Below are positions 34,783 to 46,772 of a DNA stretch of 64,000 nucleotides, in pieces. Position numbers and translations under genes: made by a program. Within the stretch, counting starts at the first letter, position 1, and every line of letters starts with the position of its first letter. Origin of the DNA: Hysterangium stoloniferum (Eukaryota; Basidiomycota; Agaricomycetes; Hysterangiales; Hysterangiaceae). The notes beneath the pieces were generated by a model. It had not been told where the DNA came from, did not search any database, and worked only from the letters and a program-made list of their open reading frames with translations. Where the stretch lies: positions 301,501-365,500 of the forward strand of contig WHVD01000042.1 of assembly GCA_015178975.1 (NCBI GenBank), given 5' to 3'.

Positions 34783-34859
34783 GGAACTGTGTCCCTGAGA
34801 GGCACAGGAAATTCATCCAGCAGGGCCGTGATGTGATCTTCAGGGGTGTGGGAAATGCT

Positions 34860-35085
34860 ACCCTGCATGCAACAAATACTCCCATGGCATCACAAAATAC
34901 CTCCGGGCATGTGACAAAATACTCCCACATGTGCAAACATACCTCCGCGTGTTACAAAATACTTCCATGTCTGTCATAAAATAGTCCCACATGTGACAGA
35001 ATACTTCCGTGCCTGTTCCAAAATACTCCCGTGGTGCCAGAAATACTCCTGCGAATGCAGAAATGCTCCCACACTGAGGTAATAA
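34860..35085. repeat. Degenerate about 21-bp repeats
   Basis: Units of the CATGTGACAAAATACTCC type. The matching stretch in the second unit is 37200-37490. Confidence 0.65.
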
Positions 35086-35403
35086 GAGAATTTGGGTGCT
35101 AACATGCCCTCATCAGGGTGACTCACCCCCACCAGAATTTCTGGGACCTATCAGGGACAATTCAGGTGCTCTTTGCCCTCACGCAGCACATAAAAGCACC
35201 CACAGACCCTTTCACCTATTGGATATATATATATATACAAGCCTGGGAACCCTTGCTACACTGCAGGCTCTGGCTTGTTGGAGGGCTTCACCTCCCCCCA
35301 TGTCCACAACTCTTAAGTATTTCTGAGGCCCATTGTTTTAACAGGGAAATCATGTTAGAACAGAAAGTCCTGTTAGAATGGAAACTGTTCAGAGAATGGA
35401 AAT

Positions 35404-36620
35404 TGTTACAATGGTTACAAAGGAATCAACGGCTACAAAGGAATCAACGGTTACAAAGGAATCAAGGTTACAAAGGAATCAACGGTTACAAAGGAATCAA
35501 CGGTTACAAAGGAATCAACGGTTACAAAGGAATCAACGGTTACAAAGGAATCAACGGTTACAAAGGAATCAACGGTTACAAAGGAATCAACGGTTACAAA
35601 GGAATCAACGGTTACAAAGGAATCAACGGTTACAAAGGAATCAACGGTTACAAAGGAATCAACGGTTACAAAGGAATCAACGGTTACAAAGGAATCAACG
35701 GTTACAAAGGAATCAACGGTTACAAAGGAATCAACGGTTACAAAGGAATCAACGGTTACAAAGGAATCAACGGTTACAAAGGAATCAACGGTTACAAAGG
35801 AATCAACGGTTACAAAGGAATCAACGGTTACAAAGGAATCAACGGTTACAAAGGAATCAACGGTTACAAAGGAATCAACGGTTACAAAGGAATCAACGGT
35901 TACAAAGGAATCAACGGTTACAAAGGAATCAACGGTTACAAAGGAATCAACGGTTACAAAGGAATCAACGGTTACAAAGGAATCAACGGTTACAAAGGAA
36001 TCAACGGTTACAAAGGAATCAACGGTTACAAAGGAATCAACGGTTACAAAGGAATCAACGGTTACAAAGGAATCAACGGTTACAAAGGAATCAACGGTTA
36101 CAAAGGAATCAACGGTTACAAAGGAATCAACGGTTACAAAGGAATCAACGGTTACAAAGGAATCAACGGTTACAAAGGAATCAACGGTTACAAAGGAATC
36201 AACGGTTACAAAGGAATCAACGGTTACAAAGGAATCAACGGTTACAAAGGAATCAACGGTTACAAAGGAATCAACGGTTACAAAGGAATCAACGGTTACA
36301 AAGGAATCAACGGTTACAAAGGAATCAACGGTTACAAAGGAATCAACGGTTACAAAGGAATCAACGGTTACAAAAGGAGTCAACGGTTACAAAGGAATCA
36401 ACGGTTACAAAAGGAGTCAAAGGTTACAAAAGGAGTCAAAGGTTACAAAAGGAAACAACAGTTACAAAAGGAGTCAAAGGTTACAAAAGGAAACAACAGT
36501 TACAAAAGGAGTCAAAGGTTACAAAAGGAAACAACAGTTACAAAAGGAGTCAAAGGTTACAAAAGGAAACAACGGTTACAAAAGAAAATGACATTTACAA
36601 AAGGAAGCAAAGGTTACAAA
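35404..36620. repeat. 18-bp minisatellite: 50 identical units plus variant edges
   Basis: GGTTACAAAGGAATCAAC is repeated 50 times without change at 35466-36365. It is preceded by two or three variant units and followed by 18-19 bp variants (ACAAAAGGAGTCAAAGG, ACAAAAGGAAACAACAG) to about 36620. Because 18 is a multiple of three, long frames exist on both strands (repeats of NGYKGI plus, FVTVDS minus). I do not regard these as genes. Confidence 0.95.
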
Positions 36621-37199
36621 AGAAATAACAGTTCCAATGGTTGAATTGAATGTCAACTGCAAGTAATTATTGTGGTCACCTGAATTATTGATTCAACTTA
36701 ATGTATTTTATTTTGATTTACTGTATTGTATTTTATTTGAATTATTATGATTTTATTGAGATTTTCCCAGAAATGCTTATAGACCTCCCCCAGGGATATG
36801 CAATCCTTCTCTGGAGAACTGGCCTCAAGATGCCTCCATTGAAGGGCATGGGAAATGTTTCCATGAAAGGTGTGGGAAATTCCTCTGGGGTGTCTATGAG
36901 GGGCTCAACCAAATTGCTCCCATGCCAATGAAAATACTCCCACATGTGGAAATACTTTTGCAAGTCACAGAAATGCTTCCTGAAGGTGTGGGAATTTCTC
37001 CCAGAAAGGTCATGGGAAATGTGTTTGTGAGGAGCAAGGGAAATGCTTATGTGAAGGGTGCAGGATATGGACCTGTGAAGGGCATGGGAAATGCTTACAT
37101 GACAGGTGCAGGAAATACTTATGTGAAAGGTGTGGAAAATACTTACATGAAGGGCATGGGAAATTCTACTGGGAGAGTCGTGGGAAATGTCTCCATTAG

Positions 37200-37490
37200 G
37201 GTATGTGAAATGGTTCCACACATGTGAGAAATACTCCCACATGCATAACAATACTCCCGTGGCATCAAAAAATACCTCTACACACATGACATAATAATCC
37301 CATGTATGTAAAAATACTCCTGCATGTGTAAAAATACCTCCATTTGTCATAAAATACCTCTGCACATGTGACAAAATACTCCTGCACATGTAAAAATACT
37401 TCCATGTGTCACAAAATACTTCTGTGTCCATCACAAATACTCCCGTGGTGCCATGAAATACTCCCATGAGGGCAAAAATGCTCCCACGCT
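37200..37490. repeat. Degenerate about 21-bp repeats, second copy
   Basis: AAATACTCCCACATGTG-type units, parallel to 34860-35085. Confidence 0.65.
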
Positions 37491-38544
37491 GACTAATAAG
37501 AGACTTCAGGTGCTAACGTGCCCTCAGCTGAGTTACACTCTCCCACACAGAAGCATTTGGGCACTCTGCACCCTCACAAATGGGACACCTCTGGTTCCTA
37601 AAAACACCCACCACCCACAGCCCAACTTTACTTTCTTTGATGATCTCCAACTGCTGTGGACATCTCAATGGGCAAAGCTTCACCACAGTCCACTGTTATC
37701 ACCCTCCTTTCTTTCTGAAGTGCTTCATTGCATCTTGGTACAATCTGATTGGTTATCTTGTGCTTTTGTTGTTTATAGTGTACGGTTCACAAATTTCAGA
37801 GTTTCTGCATGCATCAACAAGGTGTGTATTTATCTATCACAATTAGCAGATATATATCCCTAACATTATTGTGTGGCTTGACCACTCTGATTAAGTGCCA
37901 CCCCAGCCCTTCATCTATGCAAGTCCTCTTATCTGATTCTTTCCTAGACACAGTATCCTTAGTAGACTAAGTGGAGACCAGAAGCCAAGGGGTCATTCAA
38001 GTCTTCTGAATGGTGCAGTTTAAATTTACTCTGTTTCACCAATTGTGCAGCTTTCTCCTTTATATTGGAAAATTTTCAGCTATCTCCTGGCAGGAGCTGA
38101 AATACAGGAACCTCAACATCTTTTTGTTTCACCATATTAGTAGTACAATATGTAATTACTCAGTCTATATAGTCTGGGATGTGTTGTACTTCACTCCAAT
38201 CAGTTCACATCCACTTGGTTTCTACCCTTGTGTCTAATAACTACTCATTTATCTCAACTTGCACCAGCATATTCTTGGAGCCCCCAATCTCCCAACTTTG
38301 GGTCATTGTGTATTCTCAGATTCCCCAGGTCTCCCAACCCCATGCCTGAAGTTAGGACCTGATGATTGTGTGAGGGTGCAGCATATAAGCTAAAGCCAAG
38401 TCCTACCATTCCCAGAACATTCACAGGTTTTTCCTAAATTTCTACCCATAAGCCCCAAGCTTAATAGTATATTCTGATCCAATCTCACAGATTGTTTCCA
38501 TCATGTCTCCAAGAAAGAAAGTGTCTGAACAGTTGAACCTAGGA
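37491..38544. other. No gene seen; contains a decayed LTR-like end
   Basis: No recognisable coding. The segment 38373-38404 carries the LTR motif AGGGTGCAGCATATAAGC..., so a decayed LTR probably ends near 38470. A short frame starts MSPRKKVSEQLNL at 38502 and is cut by the solo LTR at 38545. It may be the start of a transposase but cannot be identified. Confidence 0.4.
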
Positions 38545-39269
38545 TGTTACAACCGTGTCGCAACCCTATCGGTCCCGAGGTTATCGCCACTTATCAACAT
38601 TTCAAGTCACCATCTCGGAAACTATCGGCCCCGAAGCTGATGTATGCTTTCGCGAAGATCAAACTCCGTTTACGCCCACGTCAAAATAACTCGTATTGTC
38701 TGGTCAAACTTTTGATACGTCCCCTTTATTATGTTGATCCGTTCAACCTTATGTTTCACATATGTCTATCTATATTTGTAGTCCTTGAACTATTTCCTTT
38801 TATTGTAATCCCGCTCTCGGTTATCATCGGCCTCCAAACTAATCATAAACTTCCCGTTCCTAGTCAAGCTTATTGTTAATACCGTTTTCCACCCTTCTCC
38901 CCATTAGTATTTTCTAGGTGCCTGTTACTTGTATATGAACCCACTGTAGTTGTAGTTACTAGGCAATCAGAATATCGACTCAGAATACCCTCATACGCCT
39001 GTAATAGTCTCATACTAAGAATCCCCTCATCCGCCTTCATGTGTGCTCGCCCACTCTCGGCCCCGACCCCTTTGGCCCGATGCTCGACTTGTCCTTTGGT
39101 TCCGATCGGTAACTCGCCGAAAAGAGCTCTTTAGGATTAAGTCTTCGCCCGCCCGAAATTTAAGGACACCCCACGGATATTTGCGAGGGCGCAGCACATA
39201 AGCTGAAGCGAAGTCCTTCCGATCGGTCCCTGTCGGCCACCGACATTAGTCAGTTTTCAGTTCTTAACA
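38545..39269. mobile_element. Solo LTR (725 bp), intact ends
   Basis: TGTTACAACC...GTTCTTAACA with tagga on both sides (38540-38544 and 39270-39274). It is the undisturbed reference copy for the LTR split at 24834-27727 and keeps many CpGs. Confidence 0.93.
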
Positions 39270-39274
39270 TAGGA

Positions 39275-39829
39275 GGTTGTCTGTAATCATTATAATATCA
39301 GATGTTTACTGAAAAAATTTATATTTCCACAAAACTCCATCTTTAAATAGATATATCCTCTGAGACTATTACATTGTTAACCACCAACCATAAGAAATAA
39401 TTCTCCATATTACATCCTAAACAATTCAGAGTCAATTAATAGAACCCATTGTATATTGTATGGTTTTCCAAGTTATGTAAATACTTGCTAATACTTTTGT
39501 TGTTAATTTGTTTTTTTAAAGCTAAACTGTAGTTATTTCCTAGTAAAATATGTGATATATAATTGGAAATTTTTCATACCACAGCTATCTTTATTAAGTA
39601 AAACCCCCTATATATTCTGGATATGTTGAATCAAGTAGAAATCTGTTCAGATTGACAGATCCATTCCAAAGTAATACATATGTATTTAGAGGTGCCAATG
39701 ATATACATATACATGGAATGGACTATCTAAAGGTATCTATTTTTTAAAAGTATTAATGTTTTAAACTACTAATTTCTTTTATTGTCTACTCGTGTCCAGA
39801 AAGATTCTTTAGTTTGTAATGTACAAGAG
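39275..39829. repeat. Unclassified about 0.56-kb dispersed repeat, copy 1
   Basis: From GGTTGTCTGTAATCATT to GTAATGTACAAGAGAG. A second copy in the same orientation is 61985-63353, interrupted there by a solo LTR. No TG...CA ends, no inverted ends and no coding seen. Confidence 0.75.
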
Positions 39830-40800
39830 AGGGTTTTTCACATTTGAAAAGTGGAGCAGCATTTATCATCAAAAACCCATGGTTGTAATTTGTGGGTAGG
39901 ATGAGTGAGTGGTATTGTAATATCCAAATAGTTCCAAATAAATCAACAGTAGAAATTTGTGAAGCTGAGGAAAGATTGGATATCCTTGACTTTCTGAGGT
40001 TCAGGCCAATCATGAACAACTTGAACTTTGGCATCATCTATTTGAAGACCATCAGGCCCAATAATGAAACCAAATATTCAATGGAATCCATGTCAAAAAA
40101 ACATTTTTTACCATTGGCAAAAAGGTCATGTTTTTAGAATCTTCAGAGGACTTTGCAAACTTGCTCATCATGAAGTGCAGGATCTTCAGAAAATACCAGA
40201 ATGTCATCCAAATAGACAATAACACATACATCAAGCACATCAGAAAATATGTCATTAACAAAACACTGAAAAGCAGAGGGAGCATTGGTAAGGCCAAAAG
40301 GCATAACCAACCATTCAAAAGAACCATAGTGGGTGTGAAAAGCAGTTTTTCTATTTATTGCCATCAAAATTTCAGATCAAGTGGTAGGTATGTTTAAGGT
40401 CTATTTTGGTATAAATCCAAGCTTTCATGGGGTATCAAGTAAATCTGGAATGAGTGGGAATAAATACTTGTCTTTCCATGTTATGGAATTTAAGCCTCAG
40501 AAATCAACATAGAGGCAAAGGAAACCATCCTTCTTACATATGAAAAGGACAGGTGCTCCATACAGAGACTTTGAGGGTGGGATAAAACCTATAGACAAGT
40601 GTTCATCAAGAAACTCTTGTATAGATGAAAGTTCTGATTGAGACGATGGGTAGATAGGTGCTAGGGGTGGGTTTGAACCAGGCTTAATATTGATTTTTAG
40701 GTTGTAAGGCCTATGCAGTGCAAGCCAGTCAGCTTTCTGCTTACTGAAAATGTCCACAAAATCATGGTATTTCTTGGAAACTCCTTCCAGGTTGGTGTCA
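39786..40800 (-). pseudogene. Gypsy reverse transcriptase fragment
   Basis: Minus strand: ADWLALHRPYNLKINIKPGS and PPSKSLYGAPVLFICKKDG (40757-40497), then [18 protein letters not shown] and the catalytic [10 protein letters not shown] (40367-40143), then a weak connection to the RNase H region (40037-39786). Frames change at about 40420, 40130 and 40040. It joins the linker at 41303-41530 once the LTR 40801-41302 is removed. Confidence 0.85.
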
Positions 40801-41302
40801 TGGTTCTAAATATTTGTCTTGTTTTTTTATCTCAATTTAAAATTGTCTTTATTTTAGTTTAGTCTAGTTTATTTAGTCACACATCATGCAAATGATGAAA
40901 GGCTTGAAAGACCGTTCACAGTCACATGTCATGTGTAACATGCAACATCACATGAATGACAAATGGCTCGAAAAAACTGTTTGCAGTTGTGTGTCACATG
41001 TAACAACACATGATGTCACATGTTCCATGATACACTCATGTCAAAATATTAAGTTTAAACTTTATTTAGTTTTTTCTTTAAAGTTTAGTTTTTTAAAACT
41101 TCATTTTAATTTTTCCTTTAGTATAAATACTTCAGGATGGTATGTACATAACTAGACTCCAGTTTCAATCTCTTAAGATTTCCACTAAATACAAGTGTGA
41201 TATTATTGAGTCATTAGAACTTATATCCCCTGATCCCTCATCCTTGTCTTATCTTCCTTTCCTTCTTTGTGTTTTGGTAGCCTTGTTAGTGTTGCCCTAA
41301 CA
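40801..41302 (+). mobile_element. Solo LTR inside the gypsy pol (502 bp)
   Basis: TGGTTCTAAA...GCCCTAACA with gtca on both sides (40797-40800 and 41303-41306). Shares CACATCATG/ATGGCTCGAAAA-type blocks with 61741-61984. Confidence 0.65.
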
Positions 41303-43062
41303 GTCAGCTTTTAGCTCAGATAGTTCTGGAGTTGCAAAACATCCCAATGCTTCATCAACTTTTAAGCTGATCAAAAAACATTGCAAACCATTCAGTTCAC
41401 TTGCCCTAACAAAAGCTGAAGCATTGATGAGAGAGACTTTCAAAAGGTTCAGAAGATTTCAGAGAAGCTGGAATTGCTGAAGAGGCTCTGGCCAGAGGTT
41501 ATGCTGCAGAAGGAATGGAAGTGTTGGGAATTCAGAAAGTTATACTGCCCAGTACCCAGTCAATCAATGGATTGTATTGGGTGAGCCAGTTATATCCTAG
41601 AATGACCAAACAAATAGAGTCCAACTGTGTTACAAAAAATGTAACCATCTGGGATGTTCCACACAGGAACCAGATAGGCATGTTACAGGATTGAGTAATT
41701 GCCATATTGCTAGTGCTGCCAAACAGATGCAAAGAGATTGTGGGAATAGAATGGAGTTTCAGATTATGTTTCATGGCAGAAGTTGTATCTACAAAACAGT
41801 GTGTGCAGCTGGAATCTACCAGAGCTTGGAACACTAAATTTTCAAGAAGGTCAGAAATGAGTTTTACAAATAATGAGTCAGGATTAGAAAGAGTGGAGGC
41901 ATTGAGACAGATAATCTCAGGAACATGGAGAGAGTCAATGCAACCCTCTATCCATATAAATTCTAAAGGGTTGCTTCTCTTTTTTCAACTCTATAATGGT
42001 TTTTTCCATAGACATTGCAGTCATAGTGGAAGTTGCCACACAAGCCTTTGAAGAGCTTGACTTGAGGGTGCATTGAGAAACTTTGTGTCTGCCCTTTCTG
42101 CAGAAAAGGCAGAGATTGTTATCCATGTGTCATTGTTTCTCCTTCAGGGTGAGTTTACCATCAGTACCCAACAATGGGAGATGTTGGGTTTATTGGAAGT
42201 TGACTGTTTATCCTTGTTTGTCTTTCTTCCAATTGGAATTTGATTTGCCAGAGTTATCATTTCCAGACTTGCTGGAGTTATTGCCAGAGTTGTTGCTGGA
42301 AGACTTGCTAGCTGATGTCTTGTTGCTTTGAGAACATTCTGTCAGGTTTTCTCAGGAAACATCTGCTTTGCATTCCCAGTAGTGGGGATCAGAAGTCTGA
42401 GCTTTCATTTGCATGAGTTGAAGCATTTTGGCTTTCTTTCTTTGCAAATGTTGTCTTTCAGGTGTGATGGGAGACCCATATATGTAGAAATGGTGCCTGA
42501 GGGCAGAATTGTCCCAACCACAGAGCACAGTGAGAGTATTGAATGGGACAAGGTAATCAGAGACTCATTGATTGTCCTTCATCTTGAGTGCCATTAGTTC
42601 ATTTTCTGCTGCACCAGATTGATCATAAGGTCCAAAATTAGTTTCCAGTTCTTCAACAAATCTGTCCCAGCCATCAAATCATGTGGGTGTCTCATCAGAT
42701 ATTCCAGAAAGTCTAGGTTCAAACCAATCTTGAGTGGTATCCTTGAGATAAGAGAGCATGAAGTTGACTTTTCAACTATTAGCTTTGAATGCAGTGGGTT
42801 GATCATGGAAACTGAAATGGCATTGAAGAAGGAAATTCTTCAGCTTCTTCAGATCCTTGCTGGTAAATGGTTCTGAGTTCTTTGACTCCAGTATGGGAAG
42901 TTCCTTGCTTTCCTCAGCAGATTTCAGATATCAACAAATTTCACAATGGATGAACATCATTTCAGTCAGTTCTTCAGTAGTTTTCTTTTTTGATTTGTCT
43001 GGCTGATCTTCTACTTCATTGTTATCATTGCTTTCAGAGTCCTTGGGAGCAGTGGGATTTTT
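41303..43062 (-). pseudogene. Gypsy gag and protease (decayed)
   Basis: Minus strand. The gag N-terminal part spans about 43062-42600 (DSESNDNNEVEDQPDKSKKK; SYLKDTTQDWFEPRL). The CCHC knuckle CLFCRKGRHKVSQC is at about 42110-42070. The retropepsin-like region at 41834-41532 has the active site as [12 protein letters not shown] (family form LVDSGCTHCFID, so Gly to Ser) and ends [16 protein letters not shown]. Multiple stops and frame changes. Confidence 0.85.
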
Positions 43063-43490
43063 TGTGAGTGTCATGTTGGAACTTATTCCAGAACTATTGG
43101 GAAATAACTGGAACTCAGAAACTTCTAGATATGGTCAAGATGTTGGCTTCAGTTTATGTGCTGTGCACCTACATATGCAAATGCTCAGGGTGTCCTTAAT
43201 TTCAGAGAAGGGACTTATGCTGGAAGACTATGAATATTCAGAGTTTTAAAGAGTTCTGAATATCAAGGGTAAATATTTAGTGTCCATATGGGGTAAACTG
43301 TCATTCTATTTTTAGAGACCCCATATTTCAAAGCACCTAGCAGAGCCTCCCCCCCCTCTTATCCCTTTCTCTTTGGATATCCCTCTGCTAGGTGAGTAGT
43401 TTTTCATCCTGTACATATTAGCTACCTAATACACTTTGGATAACTTTCTGTTACTGTAGCCTTGTGTGAGTACCACAGGGCCTGTTGAAG
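43063..43490. repeat. Composite LTR: two LTR families fused
   Basis: 43063-43275 follows the LTR family of 25271-25813, while 43275-43490 follows the family of 34408-34782 in inverse orientation. The outer ends are TG and CA (GGCCCTTACA at 43490), but the flanks do not match. Two separate gypsy gag fragments meet here, so it looks like a recombination junction. Confidence 0.6.
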
Positions 43491-44400
43491 TGGCCCTTAC
43501 AGTTGCCAGCTTCACCAGTTCTGAGGGCTTGTCCACTCTGGCAGTGCAAGCTTTTGTATTGAGGAGACATTTGTTAGCCATTTGGCCAGCAGCACCACAC
43601 CACAAGCAGAGGTTATTGTCCTTCCATTGTTGTTTTTCAGCATCAGTGAGTTTACCATTTGCATTAAGTTTACCACTCAAATCATCTTTGGGTTTAGATG
43701 TGGAGATGCTGGAATTGCTGCAAGAGGCTGTAGCATTGTTGAATGTTGATCTGGTTCTTGTTCATTGCCAGAGGATGAGGAAGGCTATTAATTGTCTTGG
43801 GTTTCTTGGCTGAGCATTCCAAATTACTTTCACAAGGGGCCTTGGCATGCCACTCCCAGTAACCAGCATTCCATTGTTGAGCCTTGATGTGCATATCTTT
43901 AAGGGTGCTCAGTTTGCCATCACTGCAACAGATAGCATCCTTGGGATGAGATGGAAGGCCAGTATAGAAATGATGACACAAAGCTACATCACTCCAATTG
44001 ACAAGTGTGGCCAAGTAATTGAACTGGATGATGTATTCAGTGATCCATTGAGTGTCCTTCATCTTGATATTGGCTAAGGCTGCATTGCCAACAGCATTGT
44101 GCAGGTAAAGTTAAGCTTGAGTTGGGTGACAAAATATGAGTAGTTGTTCAGCCAGCCATGTTCATAATTGTCAAGGTTATTTAATGCAGGTTCAAACCAA
44201 TGCATTGTGGTGCCCCAAAGATATGACAAAGCAAAAATAATTTTGCTTTGTCAGTGGAAGATTTGTCAGGCCAGTCATTGAAGTTGAGACTACATTGCAT
44301 AAGGAATGGCTTCAACTTTGAGGTATCTACACTATAGAAAACATTGGGTTTCCTTAACCTTGGTATGCTGTGCAGACTTCCCTTTGTAGTTTACAAGGAA
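43491..44400 (-). pseudogene. Second gypsy gag fragment
   Basis: Minus strand: gag core at 44062-43694 (YIIQFNYLATLVNWSDVALC, FYTGLPSHPKDAIC) and a zinc knuckle at 43680-43426 reading CLWCGAAGQMANKC, in which the His of CCHC is Gln. It resembles the gag at 41950-43062 but is a different copy. Confidence 0.8.
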
Positions 44401-44479
44401 TGTGGTAAGTTCTTCAAGTGCTGTTTGAAGAGTGGAGTGGGTTCAGGAATCAATAAGAAGCCATAGGTAGTGCAGGGTG

Positions 44480-44590
44480 CTGAGAGGATAACCAAAAACT
44501 TGAGAAATTATTTACCCAATCAAGCATATATATTTATATTGTTTCACATAAAAGTAATATTTCATCAAATCCAGTCCATCATGCAATCAT
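44480..44590. repeat. Short repeat at the transposon/host boundary
   Basis: GAGGATAACC...TATATTTATATTG resembles 56268-56370 in the same orientation, beside another gypsy. Host sequence begins to its right. Confidence 0.5.
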
Positions 44591-44685
44591 ATTCATACAC
44601 GGAAGTCTAAATATTGCAAAAGATTGTCATTACGCTTCAGTCGGCTCTAGTCTAATTCCATCCCCTACACATTAAATATCTCGCA

Positions 44686-46772
44686 CTAATCACTGATGCC
44701 TGTCGGTTTTCGTGTCGTCTGTGGGGTATATCCAATATCCAACCATGCGCGTAGGGGATCTCCATATCTAATACTTAAACACAACAATCTGCACATTGAA
44801 GATCAATAAACCGTGAGCAGCATCATACATGATAGAGATGTACCCAAATCCAATCCAAACAAAAATGGCTGCGACAGCGTTAGTAGGGATGATGCCGACT
44901 GAGTTGATCATAGGTAGGACGCCAGCGCACGCAACGGCACAGATAACATTCCGGAACGCGCTGGAAGACTGTCAGTGTTTGACTTCAAGGAACTACAGAA
45001 GAAACCTACGTATACACTGCGATGACTTCTGCGCTCTGCGTACGAAGTACATCAACAAGATACGTTGCCGAAGGTGCCAATACCATATCAACCTGAAAGG
45101 AGTTACATGAGAAAGCCAACTGGTTGTAAGAGACCATTTCGTACTCCGGCGCCGTTCAAAAACAGGCATGCGAGGGTGAGTGCGAGTCCTTTACTCCCAG
45201 GAACGTACACATTAGTCAACGCAAAGAGAAGCAACGACATTGGAATGAGAATAAGAGCGCTGTATGTCGCACCACGGAGACGGTCCTCCGGAAACCATTG
45301 GCCATTGCGACGTTTGAGTCCTTTGGTGACGGCGCAGTCTGCGACACGGCCTGCGATGGTGGCACCGACTGAATAACACTCCGTTTGATTAATGAGGGAC
45401 ATATTTAGGTAATAATTCAATACCTATGTTACCGAGGCCAGTAGGGAGGAAACAAGCGCCTATTAGGGCTGGACTTGTGATGCCATACCGGGGACCCTAA
45501 CAGCAGACTACGGTAAGGAATGCATTCAATCCGAAGTTTCGGCGAAACAATTACGATGGTATACGACAAGGGAATCATCAAGACTGTGTATGATGGCAGT
45601 CATTAGCTCTAAGGTCGTTCGATAGCATTTTCACAGCTAGCAACCCACCGAAAAAGCTACTCAAGCTTAACGTCGCTGCAGAAGCCTGGGGAACAATTTT
45701 ACATTGTATACTTTGCTTAAAGTGAACACTCACTACAAAGAATATTGTTGGCCCTCTCAACAATTTCAACGACGTGAACGGGCTTAGCCAGACCCATCGC
45801 CATTTACGTCTTTTAACGGGTTTGAATGAATCGTTTTCGTAGAGTAGATCAATACCGCGCGTTCCTGGATGACTTGTTTCGGGGAGAAAAGTCGCGATGA
45901 GTATCAACGCAGTGAGTCCCATGGCAAAGAGCAGGAGCTGCATCATGCGCCATGAGGCGTATGTCGACAATATGCCGCCTGTTAGAGGAGCTGTTGCAGG
46001 GCCTAAAAGTGTGACCTGTAATACAAGGAGTCAAAGCCACGCCTAACATAACGGGACGAGGAAGATAGCATACTCCGAAGAACACGCCCATGGCTGTGCC
46101 ACGCTGTTCAAGCTTGTAGATGTCAGATATCGTGGCAGGTCCAACAGACATTACACTGAAAGATGCTAATCAATACAGGTCTTGGTGATAACGAGAAACA
46201 AGAGGGACCATGACGCTCCGAGGGCTTGAATCGTCCGACTAATGAGTAGGTGTGGGACGTTCTGGGAGAAGACTGCTCCCAGTGATCCGATACAGACGAG
46301 AGGGAGAGAAGCCAAATAAACAGGTTGGCGGCCATCTGACAGGTATTAGATCGCTTCAGAACATCGAGAGTGGATACACACAGAATCCAGCATATGGAGC
46401 CCAAATCAAGTTCCCAACTGCAATCATAAGCATGTACGCGCTGACCGTGTAACTGAGAGAGTTATTAGCCAGGGAATAACCACAAAATTGTTAGAACATG
46501 CTTGATGACTGTGCCTGTCGTTCTTAAATCCTTAGCCACCTCTGGAACGGATGGCACAAAGCAGGCAGAGGCGAATACTGTTAATCATATTAGGGCATCA
46601 ATTATATAGAGGGGCCATTGATACTTGAGGTCAACTCACACCCTATGATACCAGCAAAAGAAATGGTAGCAGTGATAGTGCGCTTTTGTACATCGGTAAA
46701 ACGATCGTAGACATCGAGAGTGGAAGGCTTCAATCGAGGATGGTCAGCTAGTAACGGAGTGGTTTCAGACAT
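44686..46772 (-). CDS. MFS transporter, drug/H+ antiporter (DHA1) type, 13 exons
   Basis: Start ATG 46772 (MSETTPLLADHPRLKP), stop TAG 44686. My exon model (46772-46640, 46577-46502, 46452-46382, 46335-46209, 46155-46074, 46015-45734, 45685-45649, 45583-45555, 45496-45424, 45368-45145, 45092-45010, 44960-44829, 44788-44686) sums to 1452 nt, 483 residues, with no stop. Landmarks: INYTVSAYMLMIAVGNLIWAP (first helices), loop motif GFYGRRQPVYLA (MFS motif A), GVFFG and LLGPATAPLTGGIL (antiporter motif C), a central basic loop (KPVKRRKWRW), IPLSYTIGPRYGITSPALIG, GRVADCAVTK, and a C-terminal tail RYGDPLRAWLDIGY. Such plasma-membrane proteins export small molecules against protons. Intron 2 appears to be GC-AG. 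It lies 894 bp downstream of a tyrosinase on the same strand, which suggests but does not prove a joint role. Confidence 0.9.

Larger units (their letters stand above)
32240..37490. repeat. Two diverged copies of a 2.3-kb minisatellite-bearing unit
   Basis: Copy 1 about 32240-34407 plus 34788-35090; copy 2 about 35210-37490. Both have the same order: (TA)n, the CCCTTGCTACACTGC block, AAGTATTTCTGAGG, an 18-19 bp minisatellite, TTCCAATGGTTGAATTGA, an ATTTTATTTTGATTT tract, GACCTCCCCCAGG, and a tail of roughly 20-bp GGGAAAT/AAATACTCCCA repeats. Only the minisatellites differ strongly, as if each expanded separately. Confidence 0.75.

Noticed and set aside
35404-36620. CRISPR array
   Set aside because: Units are directly adjacent with no unique spacers, and the genome is eukaryotic; these are minisatellites.
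35118-36644. Plus-strand frames of 416-508 codons and a minus-strand frame of 310 codons over the 18-bp array
   Set aside because: The 18-bp unit is open on both strands. There is no non-repeat domain, and the minus-strand frame is repeat only.
39892-40397. Plus-strand frames opposite the gypsy RT
   Set aside because: The RT motifs ([15 protein letters not shown]) are clearly on the minus strand.
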